A stretch of DNA of 64,000 bases. It comes from JACJWR01 sp963842975 (GTDB lineage: Bacteria; Actinomycetota; Actinomycetes; S36-B12; UBA10799). Location: NCBI GenBank assembly GCA_963842975.1, contig CAWJIH010000008.1, forward strand, positions 124,001-188,000. The letters run 5' to 3'. Shown piece by piece: positions 26,766 through 35,798 of the stretch. The position numbers and the translations under genes were made by a program. Position 1 is the first letter of the stretch. Every line of letters starts with the position of its first letter. Below the pieces are notes generated by a model. That model was not told where the DNA came from. It worked only from the letters and a program-made list of their open reading frames with translations, and ran no database searches.

Positions 26766-28727
26766 CTACTCCGAGCCTCCGCCGCCGAGACCAGTTTTGA
26801 TCAACTCCATCACGGACGAGTCGGCCAGTGTGGTCACGTCGCCGACTTCGCGGTTCTCGGCAACGTCCCGCAGCAGTCGCCGCATGATCTTGCCGGACCG
26901 AGTCTTGGGCAACTCCGCCACCACCATGATCTGGCGCGGTTTGGCGATCGGACCGATCTCGTGGGCCACGTGGTTGCGCAGTGACGTCACGATGTCGGGG
27001 TCGTCGATGGCGTTGCCTCGCAGGATCACGAACGCCACGATTCCTTGGCCGGTCATTTCGTCCGAGGCACCAACCACCGCGGCTTCGGCGACGGACTCGT
27101 GCGAGACCAGCGCCGACTCCACCTCGGTGGTGGAGATTCGGTGACCGGAGACGTTCATGACGTCGTCGACGCGGCCCAACAGCCACAAGTCGCCGTCGTC
27201 GTCCTTCTTCGCCCCATCGCCGGCGAAGTACTGCCCAGGGAAGCGCGCCCAGTAGGTGTCGATGAACCGCTGGTCGTCGCCCCAGATACTGCGCAGCATG
27301 GCCGGCCAGGGTTCGGTGAGCACCAGGTAGCCACCGGATCCATCCGGAACCGGGGTGCAGGTGTCGTCGACCACGTCCACCGAGATTCCTGGAAGCGCCA
27401 CCTGCGCCGATCCGGGTTTGGTGGCAGTGACCCCGGGCAGTGGCGAGATCATGATGGCGCCGGTTTCGGTTTGCCACCAGGTGTCCACGATGGGGCAGCG
27501 GTCCCCGCCAATCACCCGGCGGTACCACATCCAGGCCTCGGGGTTGATCGGTTCTCCGACTGAGCCGAGCAGGCGCAGGCTGGACAGGTCGTAGTCGGCC
27601 GGGATGTCGTCGCCCCACTTCATCATCGTGCGGATCAGGGTTGGCGCCGTGTAGAGGATGGTGACCCCGTACTGCGCGACGATTTCCCACAGCCGCCCCT
27701 TGTGTGGGGTATCCGGGGTGCCCTCGTACATCACCTGAGTCGCCCTGTTCGCCAGCGGGCCGTACACGATGTACGAGTGCCCGGTGACCCATCCGACGTC
27801 AGCAGTGCACCAGTAGACGTCGTTGTCGGGCTTGATGTCGAACACGTTCCGGAACGTGTAGGCCACCTGGGTGAGGTAGCCGCCAGAGGTGTGTTTGATG
27901 CCTTTGGGTTTTCCGGTGGTGCCTGAGGTGTAGAGGATGAACAACGTGTCCTCGGCGTTGTGCGGGGTGTAGGTGTGCTCGTCGCTCTGGGAATCCACCA
28001 GCTCGTGCCACCAGTGGTCGCGGCCTTGCACCCAACCGACCTCTTGGGCAGTGCGCTGGGCCACGATCACGTCGGTCACGGAATCGGCGCCGTGTTCCAA
28101 TGCCTCGTCCACGATTGGCTTGAGCCCGCTTGGCTTGCCGCGGCGGTAGCCGCCGTCAGCGGTGATCACTACCTTCGCTTGGGCGTCCTCGATCCGCGAC
28201 CGCAGTGCTTCGGCGGAGAAGCCGCCGAACACCACCGAGTGCGGCGCCCCGAGGCGGGCGCAGGCGAGCATCGCGGCGACTGCTTCGGGGATCATCGGCA
28301 GGTAGATGGCCACCACGTCACCCTTGCCCACACCTACCGACTCCAGTGCGTTGGCGAGTCGGTTGACGTCTCCCTGCAGGTCCGCGTAGGTGATGTCGCG
28401 GGTGTCCCCGGCGGGTTCGCCGACCCAGTGGATCGCCACCTGGTCGCCGTAGCCGGCTTCGACGTGGCGGTCGACACAGTTGTAGGCGAGGTTGAGTTCG
28501 CCGTCGCCGAACCACTTGGCGAACGGTGGATTCGACCAGTCCAGCACCTCGGTGAAGGGGGTGTCCCAGCTGACCAGGTCGGTGGCCTGTGCGGACCAGA
28601 AACCAAGACGGTCCTCGGCTGCCTCGACGTAGAGGGCCGCGGTTGCATTCGCCTGAGCGGCGAATTCGGCCGACGGGGGGAAGGAGCGGTCCTCGTGGCT
28701 GAGGTTCTCCAGGGCGTCGTGGGACAT
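26766..28727 (-). CDS. acs: Acetate--CoA ligase (AMP-forming)
   Basis: 653 residues, the normal Acs length, from the ATG at 28727. Present are the AMP-binding P-loop LFILYTSGTTGKPKG, the DTWWQTETG adenylate motif, the GRVDDVMNVSGHR hinge region and the C-terminal acetylation-site motif PKTRSGKIMRR, whose second Lys is the regulatory residue in other species. The W of DTWWQTETG is the residue limiting acyl size to acetate. It converts acetate, ATP and CoA to acetyl-CoA. The symporter and DUF485 genes lie upstream on the same strand, and a GGGGCTA array lies in the 239-bp gap before the start. Confidence 0.95.
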   Translation of the reverse strand: MSHDALENLSHEDRSFPPSAEFAAQANATAALYVEAAEDRLGFWSAQATDLVSWDTPFTEVLDWSNPPFAKWFGDGELNLAYNCVDRHVEAGYGDQVAIHWVGEPAGDTRDITYADLQGDVNRLANALESVGVGKGDVVAIYLPMIPEAVAAMLACARLGAPHSVVFGGFSAEALRSRIEDAQAKVVITADGGYRRGKPSGLKPIVDEALEHGADSVTDVIVAQRTAQEVGWVQGRDHWWHELVDSQSDEHTYTPHNAEDTLFILYTSGTTGKPKGIKHTSGGYLTQVAYTFRNVFDIKPDNDVYWCTADVGWVTGHSYIVYGPLANRATQVMYEGTPDTPHKGRLWEIVAQYGVTILYTAPTLIRTMMKWGDDIPADYDLSSLRLLGSVGEPINPEAWMWYRRVIGGDRCPIVDTWWQTETGAIMISPLPGVTATKPGSAQVALPGISVDVVDDTCTPVPDGSGGYLVLTEPWPAMLRSIWGDDQRFIDTYWARFPGQYFAGDGAKKDDDGDLWLLGRVDDVMNVSGHRISTTEVESALVSHESVAEAAVVGASDEMTGQGIVAFVILRGNAIDDPDIVTSLRNHVAHEIGPIAKPRQIMVVAELPKTRSGKIMRRLLRDVAENREVGDVTTLADSSVMELIKTGLGGGGSE

Positions 28728-28785
28728 GTGCGGTGGCCTTTCGCTGGGATTCGGGCTAGTTCGTCGTGGTGTGGTCTTGGTGGAC

Positions 28786-28832
28786 GGGGCTAGGGGCTCG
28801 GGGCTAGGGGCTAGGGGCTCAGGGGCTAGGGG
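28786..28832 (+). repeat. GGGGCTA heptad array (G-quadruplex candidate)
   Basis: Seven GGGG runs, at 28786-28789, 28793-28796, 28800-28803, 28807-28810, 28814-28817, 28822-28825 and 28829-28832, are separated by CTA or CTC (one CTCA). This is a near-perfect 7-nt tandem repeat with intramolecular quadruplex potential on the plus strand, the template strand for acs. It lies 59 to 105 nt upstream of the acs ATG, in the gap after actP. Confidence 0.7.
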
Positions 28833-28966
28833 ACAGTGGTGGTGGTCGGACTCGGGCGTTGCCCAGTCAGGGGTTGCCCATGATGCTAGGAGGGTTGGGG
28901 GCTCGGGCGCCAGGGACGGGAGGGATTCACCTGACGCCCGAGCGGGCTTGCGGGAGGTCAACCGCG

Positions 28967-30607
28967 CTAGTGCGCGACCGTCGCCTTCTCGGCGCCGGCG
29001 CCGGTGAGCGAGCGGACCTCCATCTCGGCGTACTTCGCGGCGTCGTGTTCCTTCGACGTCACCGCACCGAGCCAGCCGAGGAAGAAGGCCAACGGGATCG
29101 AGACCAGCCCGGGGTTGTCCAGCGGGAACCAGGAGAAGTCCAGGCCCTGGATCATTGAGGCGCTCTTACCGCTCACGGGGTCGACCGGCTTGCCGGACAC
29201 CACCGGCGAGAAGATGATCAAGCCGATCGAGGAGATCAACCCACCGTAGATGCTCCACAGGGCGCCGCGGGTGTTGAAGCCCTTCCAGAACAACGAGTAG
29301 AGGATGGTCGGCAGGTTGGCCGAGGCAGCCACCGCGAAGGCCAGTGCAACCAGGAACGCGATGTTCTGATCCTTTGCCAGGATGCCGCCAACGATCGCGA
29401 CCAGGCCGATCACAACCGCGGCGATCCGAGCGATTCGGACCTCCTTGTCGGCCGCCAGCTCGCCGCGCTTGATCACACTGGCGTAGATGTCGTGGGCGAA
29501 CGAAGCACTTGCGGTGATGGTGAGACCGGCGACCACCGCAAGGATGGTGGCGAAGGCAACCGCGGCGATGAACCCGAGCAACAGGGTGCCGCCGAGCTCG
29601 TAGGCCAGCAGGGGTGCGGCGGAGTTGGCCTTACCAGGTGCGCTCAGGATCTTCTCCGGCCCGACGATGGCAGCGGCACCGAATCCGAGGACCAGCGAGA
29701 ACAGGTAGAACAGACCGATCAGGCTGATGGCCCAGACCACGGACTTGCGTGCCTCTTTGGCGGTCGGAACGGTGTAGAACCGCATGAGCACGTGCGGCAG
29801 CCCAGCCGTGCCCAGCACCAGCGCCATCGACAGCGAGATGAAGTCAATCTTGGACAGGTCGCTCACGCCGTACTTGGCACCCGGCTCCAGCAGCGCCTCA
29901 CCCAGTGGCGAGGCGTCGGTGGCGCCGGTCAGCAGGGCCGGGAAGCTGAAGCCGTATTTGCCGAGCACCCAGAAGGTCATCAACGCAGCGCCCGCGATCA
30001 GCAGCACGGCTTTGATGATCTGCACCCAGGTGGTGCCTTTCATGCCGCCCACCAGGACGTACATGATCATGATGATGCCGACCACCGCGATGGTGATGGA
30101 TTGCCCCACGGTTCCGGTGATGCCCATCAGCAGGCTCACCAAACCGCCAGCGCCCGCCATCTGCGCGAGCAGGTAGAACAGTGAGACCGCCAGGGTGGAG
30201 ATGGCCGCTGCGGTGCGCACCGGGCGCTGCCGCATCCGGAACGCGAGCACGTCGGCCATGGTGAACTTGCCGGTGTTGCGAAGGAGTTCGGCCACAAGTA
30301 GCAGTGCCACCAGCCAGGCGACCAGGAAGCCGATCGAGTAGAGGAAGCCGTCGAAGCCGGTCAGCGCGATGGCCCCGGTGATACCCAGGAAGCTCGCGGC
30401 GGAGAGGTAGTCGCCGGCGATCGCGGTGCCGTTCTGGCCACCGGTGAAGGAACGTCCGCCGGCGTAGTAGTCGGCTGCGGTCTTGTTGTTCCGGCTGGCG
30501 CGGATCACGATCACCATCGTGCCGGCGACGAAGAGTAGGAAGATTGCCATGTTGACCACCGGGCTGCCGGCGATTGCCGACCCCAAGGTGGAGTTGATGT
30601 CGATCAT
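28967..30607 (-). CDS. actP: Cation/acetate symporter ActP
   Basis: 546 residues with about 13 membrane helices. SSS-family segments include GDYLSAASFLGITGAIALTGFDGFLYSIGFLVAW, GGMKGTTWVQIIKAVLLI and GLPHVLMRFYTVPTAKEARKSV; the helix GLTITASASFAHDIYASVIKRG is typical of acetate permeases. It imports acetate with a cation for Acs. The ATG at 30607 overlaps the DUF485 stop (ATGA). The two-gene DUF485-actP unit runs toward acs, so co-transcription is possible, although the 239-bp gap may carry a separate acs promoter. Confidence 0.9.
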   Translation of the reverse strand: MIDINSTLGSAIAGSPVVNMAIFLLFVAGTMVIVIRASRNNKTAADYYAGGRSFTGGQNGTAIAGDYLSAASFLGITGAIALTGFDGFLYSIGFLVAWLVALLLVAELLRNTGKFTMADVLAFRMRQRPVRTAAAISTLAVSLFYLLAQMAGAGGLVSLLMGITGTVGQSITIAVVGIIMIMYVLVGGMKGTTWVQIIKAVLLIAGAALMTFWVLGKYGFSFPALLTGATDASPLGEALLEPGAKYGVSDLSKIDFISLSMALVLGTAGLPHVLMRFYTVPTAKEARKSVVWAISLIGLFYLFSLVLGFGAAAIVGPEKILSAPGKANSAAPLLAYELGGTLLLGFIAAVAFATILAVVAGLTITASASFAHDIYASVIKRGELAADKEVRIARIAAVVIGLVAIVGGILAKDQNIAFLVALAFAVAASANLPTILYSLFWKGFNTRGALWSIYGGLISSIGLIIFSPVVSGKPVDPVSGKSASMIQGLDFSWFPLDNPGLVSIPLAFFLGWLGAVTSKEHDAAKYAEMEVRSLTGAGAEKATVAH

Positions 30608-30957
30608 GACGCGTTGCCTTCCATCTCGTCACGGATTTCGGTGGCCAGCGGGTCGAGTTTCGTGGTGGCGTGGCGGATGTACAGCGCCGTGATGAGTCCG
30701 GTCGTGACGAACTGCAGCAGGCCGAAGAGGATGCCGATGTTGCCGACGATCGGCACCGAGGTGGCCATCCAGTCCGGGGCGAAGATCGACGCGAAAACGA
30801 ACATGAAGTACCAGACCAGGAACGCGATCGTCATCGGGAAGGCGAACCTGCGGTAGCGGTGGCGCAGCTCGACGAACTGCGGTGATTTCTGGACTTCTAT
30901 GTAGGCAGCCGGGTCGGGGGTGCCCCCGACCTTCGGCAAACCTTCGGTGGTGCTCAT
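30604..30957 (-). CDS. DUF485 membrane protein
   Basis: 117 residues. After a soluble N-terminus with FVELRHRYRRFAFPMTIAFLVWYF come two membrane helices and a charged tail, the standard DUF485 pattern. DUF485 genes almost always precede acetate symporter genes and are thought to be accessory to them. It overlaps actP by 4 bp. Its upstream region is the 289-bp divergent spacer shared with the PhoH-type gene. Confidence 0.88.
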   Translation of the reverse strand: MSTTEGLPKVGGTPDPAAYIEVQKSPQFVELRHRYRRFAFPMTIAFLVWYFMFVFASIFAPDWMATSVPIVGNIGILFGLLQFVTTGLITALYIRHATTKLDPLATEIRDEMEGNAS

Positions 30958-31246
30958 GTCGCCACGACCTCCTTGGCAAGTGGGTCCGGCAGGGTCGCCG
31001 GTGGAATCAAGGTAGGGAGCGACCGAATCGTGTGGTAGGTCGAACAGCGGGTGCTGCGACCGACGGCGGGGGAGTGTCTGCCACCGGCAGGCGAGGTCAC
31101 GATGAACGGTGCCCGCCCGCCGATGAACGGCGCGATGAATGCCGGGCGTGTCCGCCCGGATCCACTCGGCTTGCGGGTTAGGTTCGCACTATTCGCACCG
31201 GCCGCCGACGGGCGGACCGGAACTGGCCGCAACGCGGGAGGCTCGG
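30958..31246. other. Divergent intergenic region with short direct repeats
   Basis: This 289-bp spacer must contain the promoters of the leftward DUF485-actP unit and the rightward PhoH-type gene. GATGAACGG occurs at 31101-31109 and again at 31122-31130, 21 bp (two helical turns) apart, with a partial third copy GATGAAT at 31134-31140; this spacing suits a dimeric regulator. TAGGTT at 31179-31184 is a candidate rightward -10 without a clear -35. No gene was found here. Confidence 0.4.
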
Positions 31247-32569
31247 ATGCCACAGAGGGAATCAACCAACTTGCGGACCGGGGTGCGGACCTACGTGCTC
31301 GACACCTCCGTGCTGCTGTCCGATCCCCACGCAATGGTGCGCTTCGACGAACACAACGTGGTGTTGCCGGTGGTGGTGATCACCGAGTTGGAGGCCAAAC
31401 GCACCCATCCGGAACTCGGGTACTTCGCCCGCACCGCGCTGCGACTGCTCGACGATCTGCGGTTGACCCATGGCGCGTTGCACACGCCGGTACCACTGGC
31501 CGACGGTGGCCGGCTGAGCGTGGAACTCAACCACACCGACCCCACCGTGTTGCCAGCGGGCCTTCGCCTCGGCGATAACGACACCAGGATTTTGGCGGTG
31601 GCGGCAAATCTGGCCGCTGAGGGTCACTCCGTGGTGGTGGTGAGCAAGGACCTGCCGATGCGGGTGAAGGCGTCGGTGGCTGGGTTGGCCGCGGAGGAGT
31701 ACCGCGCGGAGTTGGCGGTCTCCAGCGGTTGGACCGGGATGTCCGAACTGGACGTGTCGGAGCAGGTGGTGGAGGACATCTACCACCACGATCTGGTGGA
31801 CATCGACGAGGCTCGGGACCTCCCGTGCCACACCGGAGTGGTGCTGCATTCGCACCGGGGTAGCGCTTTGGGGGTGGTCACTGCCGGCAAGCAGGTCCGG
31901 TTGGTGCGTGGCGATCGGGAGACCTTCGGCCTCCGCGGACGTTCTGCCGAGCAGCGCATTGCGCTGGAATTGTTGATGGATCCCGACGTGGGCATCGTGT
32001 CACTTGGGGGCAACGCCGGCACCGGAAAGTCGGCCCTCGCGTTGTGTGCCGGCCTGGAGTTGGTGATGGAGCGGCAATTGCATCGCAAGGTTGTGGTGTT
32101 CCGCCCGCTGTATGCCGTCGGCGGCCAGGAGTTGGGCTACCTTCCGGGCTCTGAGGGCGACAAGATGGCGCCGTGGGCGCAGGCCGTGTACGACACCCTC
32201 AGCGCGGTGACGACCCCCGATGTGATCGACGAGATCATCGACCGAGACATGGTGGAGGTGCTGCCGCTCACGCACATCCGTGGCCGCAGTTTGCACGACT
32301 CCTTCGTGATCGTTGACGAGGCGCAATCGTTGGAGCGCAATGTTCTGCTCACGGTGCTTTCGCGGATCGGGCGCGGCTCTCGGGTGGTACTGACCCACGA
32401 TGTGGCGCAGCGGGACAACCTTCGAGTCGGTCGGCACGACGGCATTGTGGCCGTGGTGGAGAAACTCAAAGGCCATCCGCTATTCGCCCACATCACCCTG
32501 ACTCGGTCCGAGCGGTCGGCGATTGCCGCGCTCGTGACCGATGTCTTGGGTGAGAACTCGTACGTCTAG
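31247..32569 (+). CDS. PIN-domain PhoH-family ATPase (PhoH2-like)
   Basis: 440 residues from the ATG at 31247, with GGGAGG just upstream. The N-terminal PIN nuclease-like domain starts at TYVLDTSVLLSDP and contains further acidic residues (ITELEAKR, GDNDTRILAVA). The C-terminal PhoH ATPase domain has Walker A GNAGTGKSA (about residue 254) and Walker B FVIVDEAQSLE. In mycobacterial PhoH2 this fusion has RNA helicase and RNase activity. The protein is probably cytosolic. No antitoxin-like small gene is visible upstream. It is divergent from DUF485-actP and converges on the SLT gene with 27 bp between. Confidence 0.88.
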   Translation: MPQRESTNLRTGVRTYVLDTSVLLSDPHAMVRFDEHNVVLPVVVITELEAKRTHPELGYFARTALRLLDDLRLTHGALHTPVPLADGGRLSVELNHTDPTVLPAGLRLGDNDTRILAVAANLAAEGHSVVVVSKDLPMRVKASVAGLAAEEYRAELAVSSGWTGMSELDVSEQVVEDIYHHDLVDIDEARDLPCHTGVVLHSHRGSALGVVTAGKQVRLVRGDRETFGLRGRSAEQRIALELLMDPDVGIVSLGGNAGTGKSALALCAGLELVMERQLHRKVVVFRPLYAVGGQELGYLPGSEGDKMAPWAQAVYDTLSAVTTPDVIDEIIDRDMVEVLPLTHIRGRSLHDSFVIVDEAQSLERNVLLTVLSRIGRGSRVVLTHDVAQRDNLRVGRHDGIVAVVEKLKGHPLFAHITLTRSERSAIAALVTDVLGENSYV

Positions 32570-32596
32570 CCCGGGAGCGGTCCCGGCGCGCCGGGG

Positions 32597-33733
32597 TCAG
32601 TAACCCTGGTTGTAGCCAGCGTTCCACGACTTGAACTTGGTGTACCCATAGCGCGAAATGACGTAGCTCAGCGCGGCGTAGAGGTTCGTGTAGGGGTGCG
32701 TCTGCCACGGTGAGGCGAACTGCTGACGGATGCTGGTGCCATTGACGGGCACGTAGGTCAAAGTGCCGCGGTAGCCGGGCCGTGCGTGCGCCTGATAGGT
32801 CGGAGCGATCGTTTGCAGCAGTCCCATTGAGGCATATCCCATGCGGGCGTTGAAGTCCCAGCCGTTCACAGCGCCCGGGTTTCCGGCGGACTCCTGCTGA
32901 ATCTGGGCCATGATTCCGGGGAAGTAGTAGGGGTCGATGTTGAGTTCGGCCATCACCCCGAGTACCAGGTCGCCCCAACGGATGACCTGTGAGTAGTAGG
33001 CCACACCGCGGGGGTGCCGGATCGTGCCGCCGTTCCAGGTGGTGGCGCCGAAGTTCACGTTGGCGTCCTGATTCCCTCGGATCGCCGCCCGCCACGTGGC
33101 CGCGAAGAAGGGTTCAGTGGCCATTCGACGCTGGACGTCTGCCGTGAACTGGGCCGCGAACGCCGGGTCGGTGGCGATCCTATTCCGCACCAGCGCGATG
33201 AACTCGAGACGGAACGCCGGGTCTTCGATGATTCGTTTCTGGATGGCAGCGGCCATGGCGGCGTTTTGCGGAGTCACGTCGGCGGCGACGGTCGTTGGAG
33301 CTTGCGGCTCGACGGGGGTGGCCGGCGGCGGGCTAGGTTCAACTTCCGGTGTCTCGCTGACCGCCGGTGTGGGGGTCGCTGACTCACTAGCGGAGGCCTC
33401 CGGGGTTGGGGCCTCGCTCGGCGGGGTTGAGGGATCTGGCTCGGTAAGAGGCAAGGGAGCAGGTTCGGTGCTCCCGGCAGGGTCAGGTTGAGCCTCCTCG
33501 GCCGGGCTGGTCTCCGTCGCCGGATCGACCGGCAGCGTCGGCACCGACGATGAGAACGGGTCGGGGACGGCAGGTGTCGGGTCTGACTGCGACTCGACCG
33601 TGGCATACGCGGTGGGGTCAGGGGCGGCCTCTGCCAACGCCGGAGTGGCCGCCAAAGTCACTAGGGGCATGGCAAATGCAGCCGCTTGGATAACCCTTCG
33701 GGCACGCCGGCGACGGTGTTTTGGGTGCGTCAT
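32597..33733 (-). CDS. Secreted SLT-type lytic transglycosylase
   Basis: 378 residues. A basic N-terminus and hydrophobic core ending in ALAEAAP form a signal peptide. Then comes a long Pro/Glu/Thr/Ser-rich linker (about 35-150), a helical segment with repeated EDPAFRLEFIALVRNRI/DPAFAAQFTADVQRRM-like units (about 150-215), and the SLT domain with IMAQIQQESAGNPGAVNGWD (catalytic Glu) and YASMGLLQTIAPTYQAH. It should cut the glycan strands of peptidoglycan. Upstream, 33734-33921 (188 bp) is relatively AT-rich and holds its promoter region plus a small CTCAA/TTGAG inverted repeat; no riboswitch was recognised. GAGGA precedes the ATG. Confidence 0.85.
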   Translation of the reverse strand: MTHPKHRRRRARRVIQAAAFAMPLVTLAATPALAEAAPDPTAYATVESQSDPTPAVPDPFSSSVPTLPVDPATETSPAEEAQPDPAGSTEPAPLPLTEPDPSTPPSEAPTPEASASESATPTPAVSETPEVEPSPPPATPVEPQAPTTVAADVTPQNAAMAAAIQKRIIEDPAFRLEFIALVRNRIATDPAFAAQFTADVQRRMATEPFFAATWRAAIRGNQDANVNFGATTWNGGTIRHPRGVAYYSQVIRWGDLVLGVMAELNIDPYYFPGIMAQIQQESAGNPGAVNGWDFNARMGYASMGLLQTIAPTYQAHARPGYRGTLTYVPVNGTSIRQQFASPWQTHPYTNLYAALSYVISRYGYTKFKSWNAGYNQGY

Positions 33734-33921
33734 GTACTCGGGTCCTCAACTTGACGTATGTCGTGTTCTCGTTGCGCTCATTAGGATCGTGCGCGACCTA
33801 CTGAAGTTGACTTTACGGGCACAAGTAGCGGCATTGACTCAATACTTACTGTTGAGAAACGGTCAAACCGGACATTGCGGCTGAAGCCGAAAGAAGTTGA
33901 TCACCTGATCGGCGTAGCGGA

Positions 33922-35589
33922 TCACCCCTGCGGAGGTCCGACCGGAATGCGGTTGGCGATCGGTCGGGAGGTGTCCGCGAAGAAGTCGTTGCCCTTGTCG
34001 TCCATCACGACGAAGGCTGGGAAGTCCTCCACTTCGATTCGCCACACCGCTTCCATCCCGGCGTCTTCGAAGTCGAGCACCTCAACCTTGCGAATGCAAT
34101 CCTGGGCAAGCCGGGCGGCTGGCCCACCGATTGATCCCAGGTAGAACCCGCCGTGCTTCTTGCAGGCCTCAACGACCGCTTTTGATCGGTTCCCCTTCGC
34201 AAGCATCACCATGGATCCGCCAGCTGCCTGGAACTGGTCCACGTAGGCATCCATTCGTCCCGCAGTGGTGGGTCCGAAGGAACCAGAGGGCAGTCCGGCG
34301 GGCGTCTTCGCCGGGCCTGCGTAGTACACGGGATGATCGCGGAGGTATTGCGGCATAGGTTCGCCGCGGTCCATCATCTCCTTGATTCGAGCGTGCGCGA
34401 TGTCGCGCGCCACCACCAGGGTTCCGCTGAGTGACACCCGAGTCTTCACCGGGCACTTGCTGAGTTGGGCGAGGATCCGCGCCATCGGCTGATTCAGGTC
34501 GATCCGCACCACGTCGTCGTCAAGGTGGTCATCGGTCACTTCGGGCAAGTAACTGGCTGGGTCGGCTTCGAGTTGCTCCAGGAAGACCCCCTCGGGGGTG
34601 ATCTTTGCCAGCGCCTGTCGATCCGCCGAGCACGACACCGCCACTGCAATCGGTGCGCTGGCGCCGTGGCGGGGTAGCCGGATCACTCGCACGTCGTGGC
34701 AGAAGTACTTGCCACCAAACTGCGCTCCGATACCGAAGTTCTGAGTGAGTTTGAGGACTTCCTGTTCGAGTTCGAGGTCGCGGAACCCGTGGCCGGTCCG
34801 GCTGCCGGTGGTCGGCAGGGAGTCGTAGTAGCGCGCCGAGGCGTACTTCGCGGTCTTGAGTGCGTATTCGGCGCTGGTGCCGCCGACTACAACCGCGAGA
34901 TGGTAAGGCGGACACGCCGCCGTGCCGAGTTTGCGCAGGCTCTCGTCGAGGAAGCCCATCATCGAGGTCGGATTCAGAACGGCTTTGGTCTCCTGGAACA
35001 GGAACGACTTGTTCGCGGAACCGCCGCCTTTGGCCATGACCAGAAACTTGTACGCAAGCGCGTGGTCCGGATCCGTGTCGGCGTACAACTCGATTTGGGC
35101 GGGGAGATTGGTTCCGGTGTTGACCTCTTCCCACATCGTCAGCGGCGCCATTTGGGAGTAGCGCAGGTTGAATTGTGCGTAGGCGTCGAAGATCCCACGC
35201 GACAAGTGCTCCTCGTCGCTACCGGTGGTGAGGACGTGCCCGCCCTTCTTTCCCATGACGATGGCGGTGCCGGTGTCCTGGCACATCGGCAGCACCCCAC
35301 CGGCGGCGATATTGGCGTTCTTCAGCAAGTCCAGCGCCACAAAACGATCGTTGGGTGAGGCCTCCGGATCATCCAAGATCTTGCGTAGCTGGGCCAAGTG
35401 GCCGGGACGCAGCAGATGTTGGATGTCGTGAATCGCCTCGAAGGTCAGAAGCCGGAGGGCTTCGGGCTCAACCTGCAGGAAGGTGCGCCCGGCGGCCTCC
35501 ACTGTGCTCACACCGTCGGCGGTTAGCTGCCGGTACGGGGTGGTGTCTTCGCCAAGGGGGAGGAGGTCTTCATAGATGAACTCAGCCAT
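33922..35589 (-). CDS. Fumarate hydratase, class I (4Fe-4S)
   Basis: 555 residues, typical of the long class I fumarases (FumA/FumB type). Fe-S ligating Cys residues are in VLPMCQDTGTA, AVSCSADRQ and SKCPVKTRV. The motifs GGGSANKSFLFQET and KTPAGLPSGSFGPTTAGRMD are characteristic of the family. It interconverts fumarate and malate in the TCA cycle, and the cluster is oxygen-sensitive. It stands alone as a leftward gene. The ATG follows a TACGCT -10 box by 6 nt without a Shine-Dalgarno, suggesting a leaderless transcript. Confidence 0.94.
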   Translation of the reverse strand: MAEFIYEDLLPLGEDTTPYRQLTADGVSTVEAAGRTFLQVEPEALRLLTFEAIHDIQHLLRPGHLAQLRKILDDPEASPNDRFVALDLLKNANIAAGGVLPMCQDTGTAIVMGKKGGHVLTTGSDEEHLSRGIFDAYAQFNLRYSQMAPLTMWEEVNTGTNLPAQIELYADTDPDHALAYKFLVMAKGGGSANKSFLFQETKAVLNPTSMMGFLDESLRKLGTAACPPYHLAVVVGGTSAEYALKTAKYASARYYDSLPTTGSRTGHGFRDLELEQEVLKLTQNFGIGAQFGGKYFCHDVRVIRLPRHGASAPIAVAVSCSADRQALAKITPEGVFLEQLEADPASYLPEVTDDHLDDDVVRIDLNQPMARILAQLSKCPVKTRVSLSGTLVVARDIAHARIKEMMDRGEPMPQYLRDHPVYYAGPAKTPAGLPSGSFGPTTAGRMDAYVDQFQAAGGSMVMLAKGNRSKAVVEACKKHGGFYLGSIGGPAARLAQDCIRKVEVLDFEDAGMEAVWRIEVEDFPAFVVMDDKGNDFFADTSRPIANRIPVGPPQG

Positions 35590-35595
35590 CTGCCC

Positions 35596-35624
35596 AGCGT
35601 AGCCCGGGCTGGGAGTTGCGTTAA
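35596..35624 (-). promoter_or_regulatory. Fumarase promoter (TTAACG-N17-TACGCT)
   Basis: On the minus strand TTAACG (35624-35619; 4 of 6 match to TTGACA) is separated by 17 nt from TACGCT (35601-35596). The ATG begins 6 nt beyond the -10. This is the best two-box promoter seen in the window and implies a leaderless mRNA. Confidence 0.55.
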
Positions 35625-35676
35625 CCGGCTACGGGTGTGGCAGGTCCTGTGGCGGATCACCCCTTCCCGTCTGCCC

Positions 35677-35768
35677 TTACCAATTCTTTGCGATGCGCGT
35701 GGTCGGGGTCACCGCAATTGCCTGATTGAAGCTCCGCTGACGGGGAAGAACGTCTGTGTCGAACGAAC
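35677..35768 (+). promoter_or_regulatory. Conserved leader element of the first Rpf-like gene
   Basis: TTACCAAT at 35677-35684 and the block GGGGAA-N8-GTGTCGAA-N-GAAC ending near 35768 recur upstream of the paralogue at 39176, with identical spacing inside the block and a similar distance (43 versus 45 nt) from GTGTCGAA to the ATG. CCCGTCT also precedes TTACCAAT in both. It may be a shared promoter, operator or structured 5' leader; the type is unknown. Confidence 0.5.
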
Positions 35769-35798
35769 CCAACCGCAACCAAGGAGTGATTCGAGACC

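Noticed and set aside
28786..28832. CRISPR-like array
   Set aside because: The unit is a 7-nt tandem without spacers and there are no cas genes.
35590..35798. ydaO/c-di-AMP-type riboswitch upstream of the Rpf-like gene
   Set aside because: Such riboswitches precede rpf genes in other actinobacteria, but the long conserved core and pseudoknot elements could not be found in either leader, which is also too short after the GGGGAA block.
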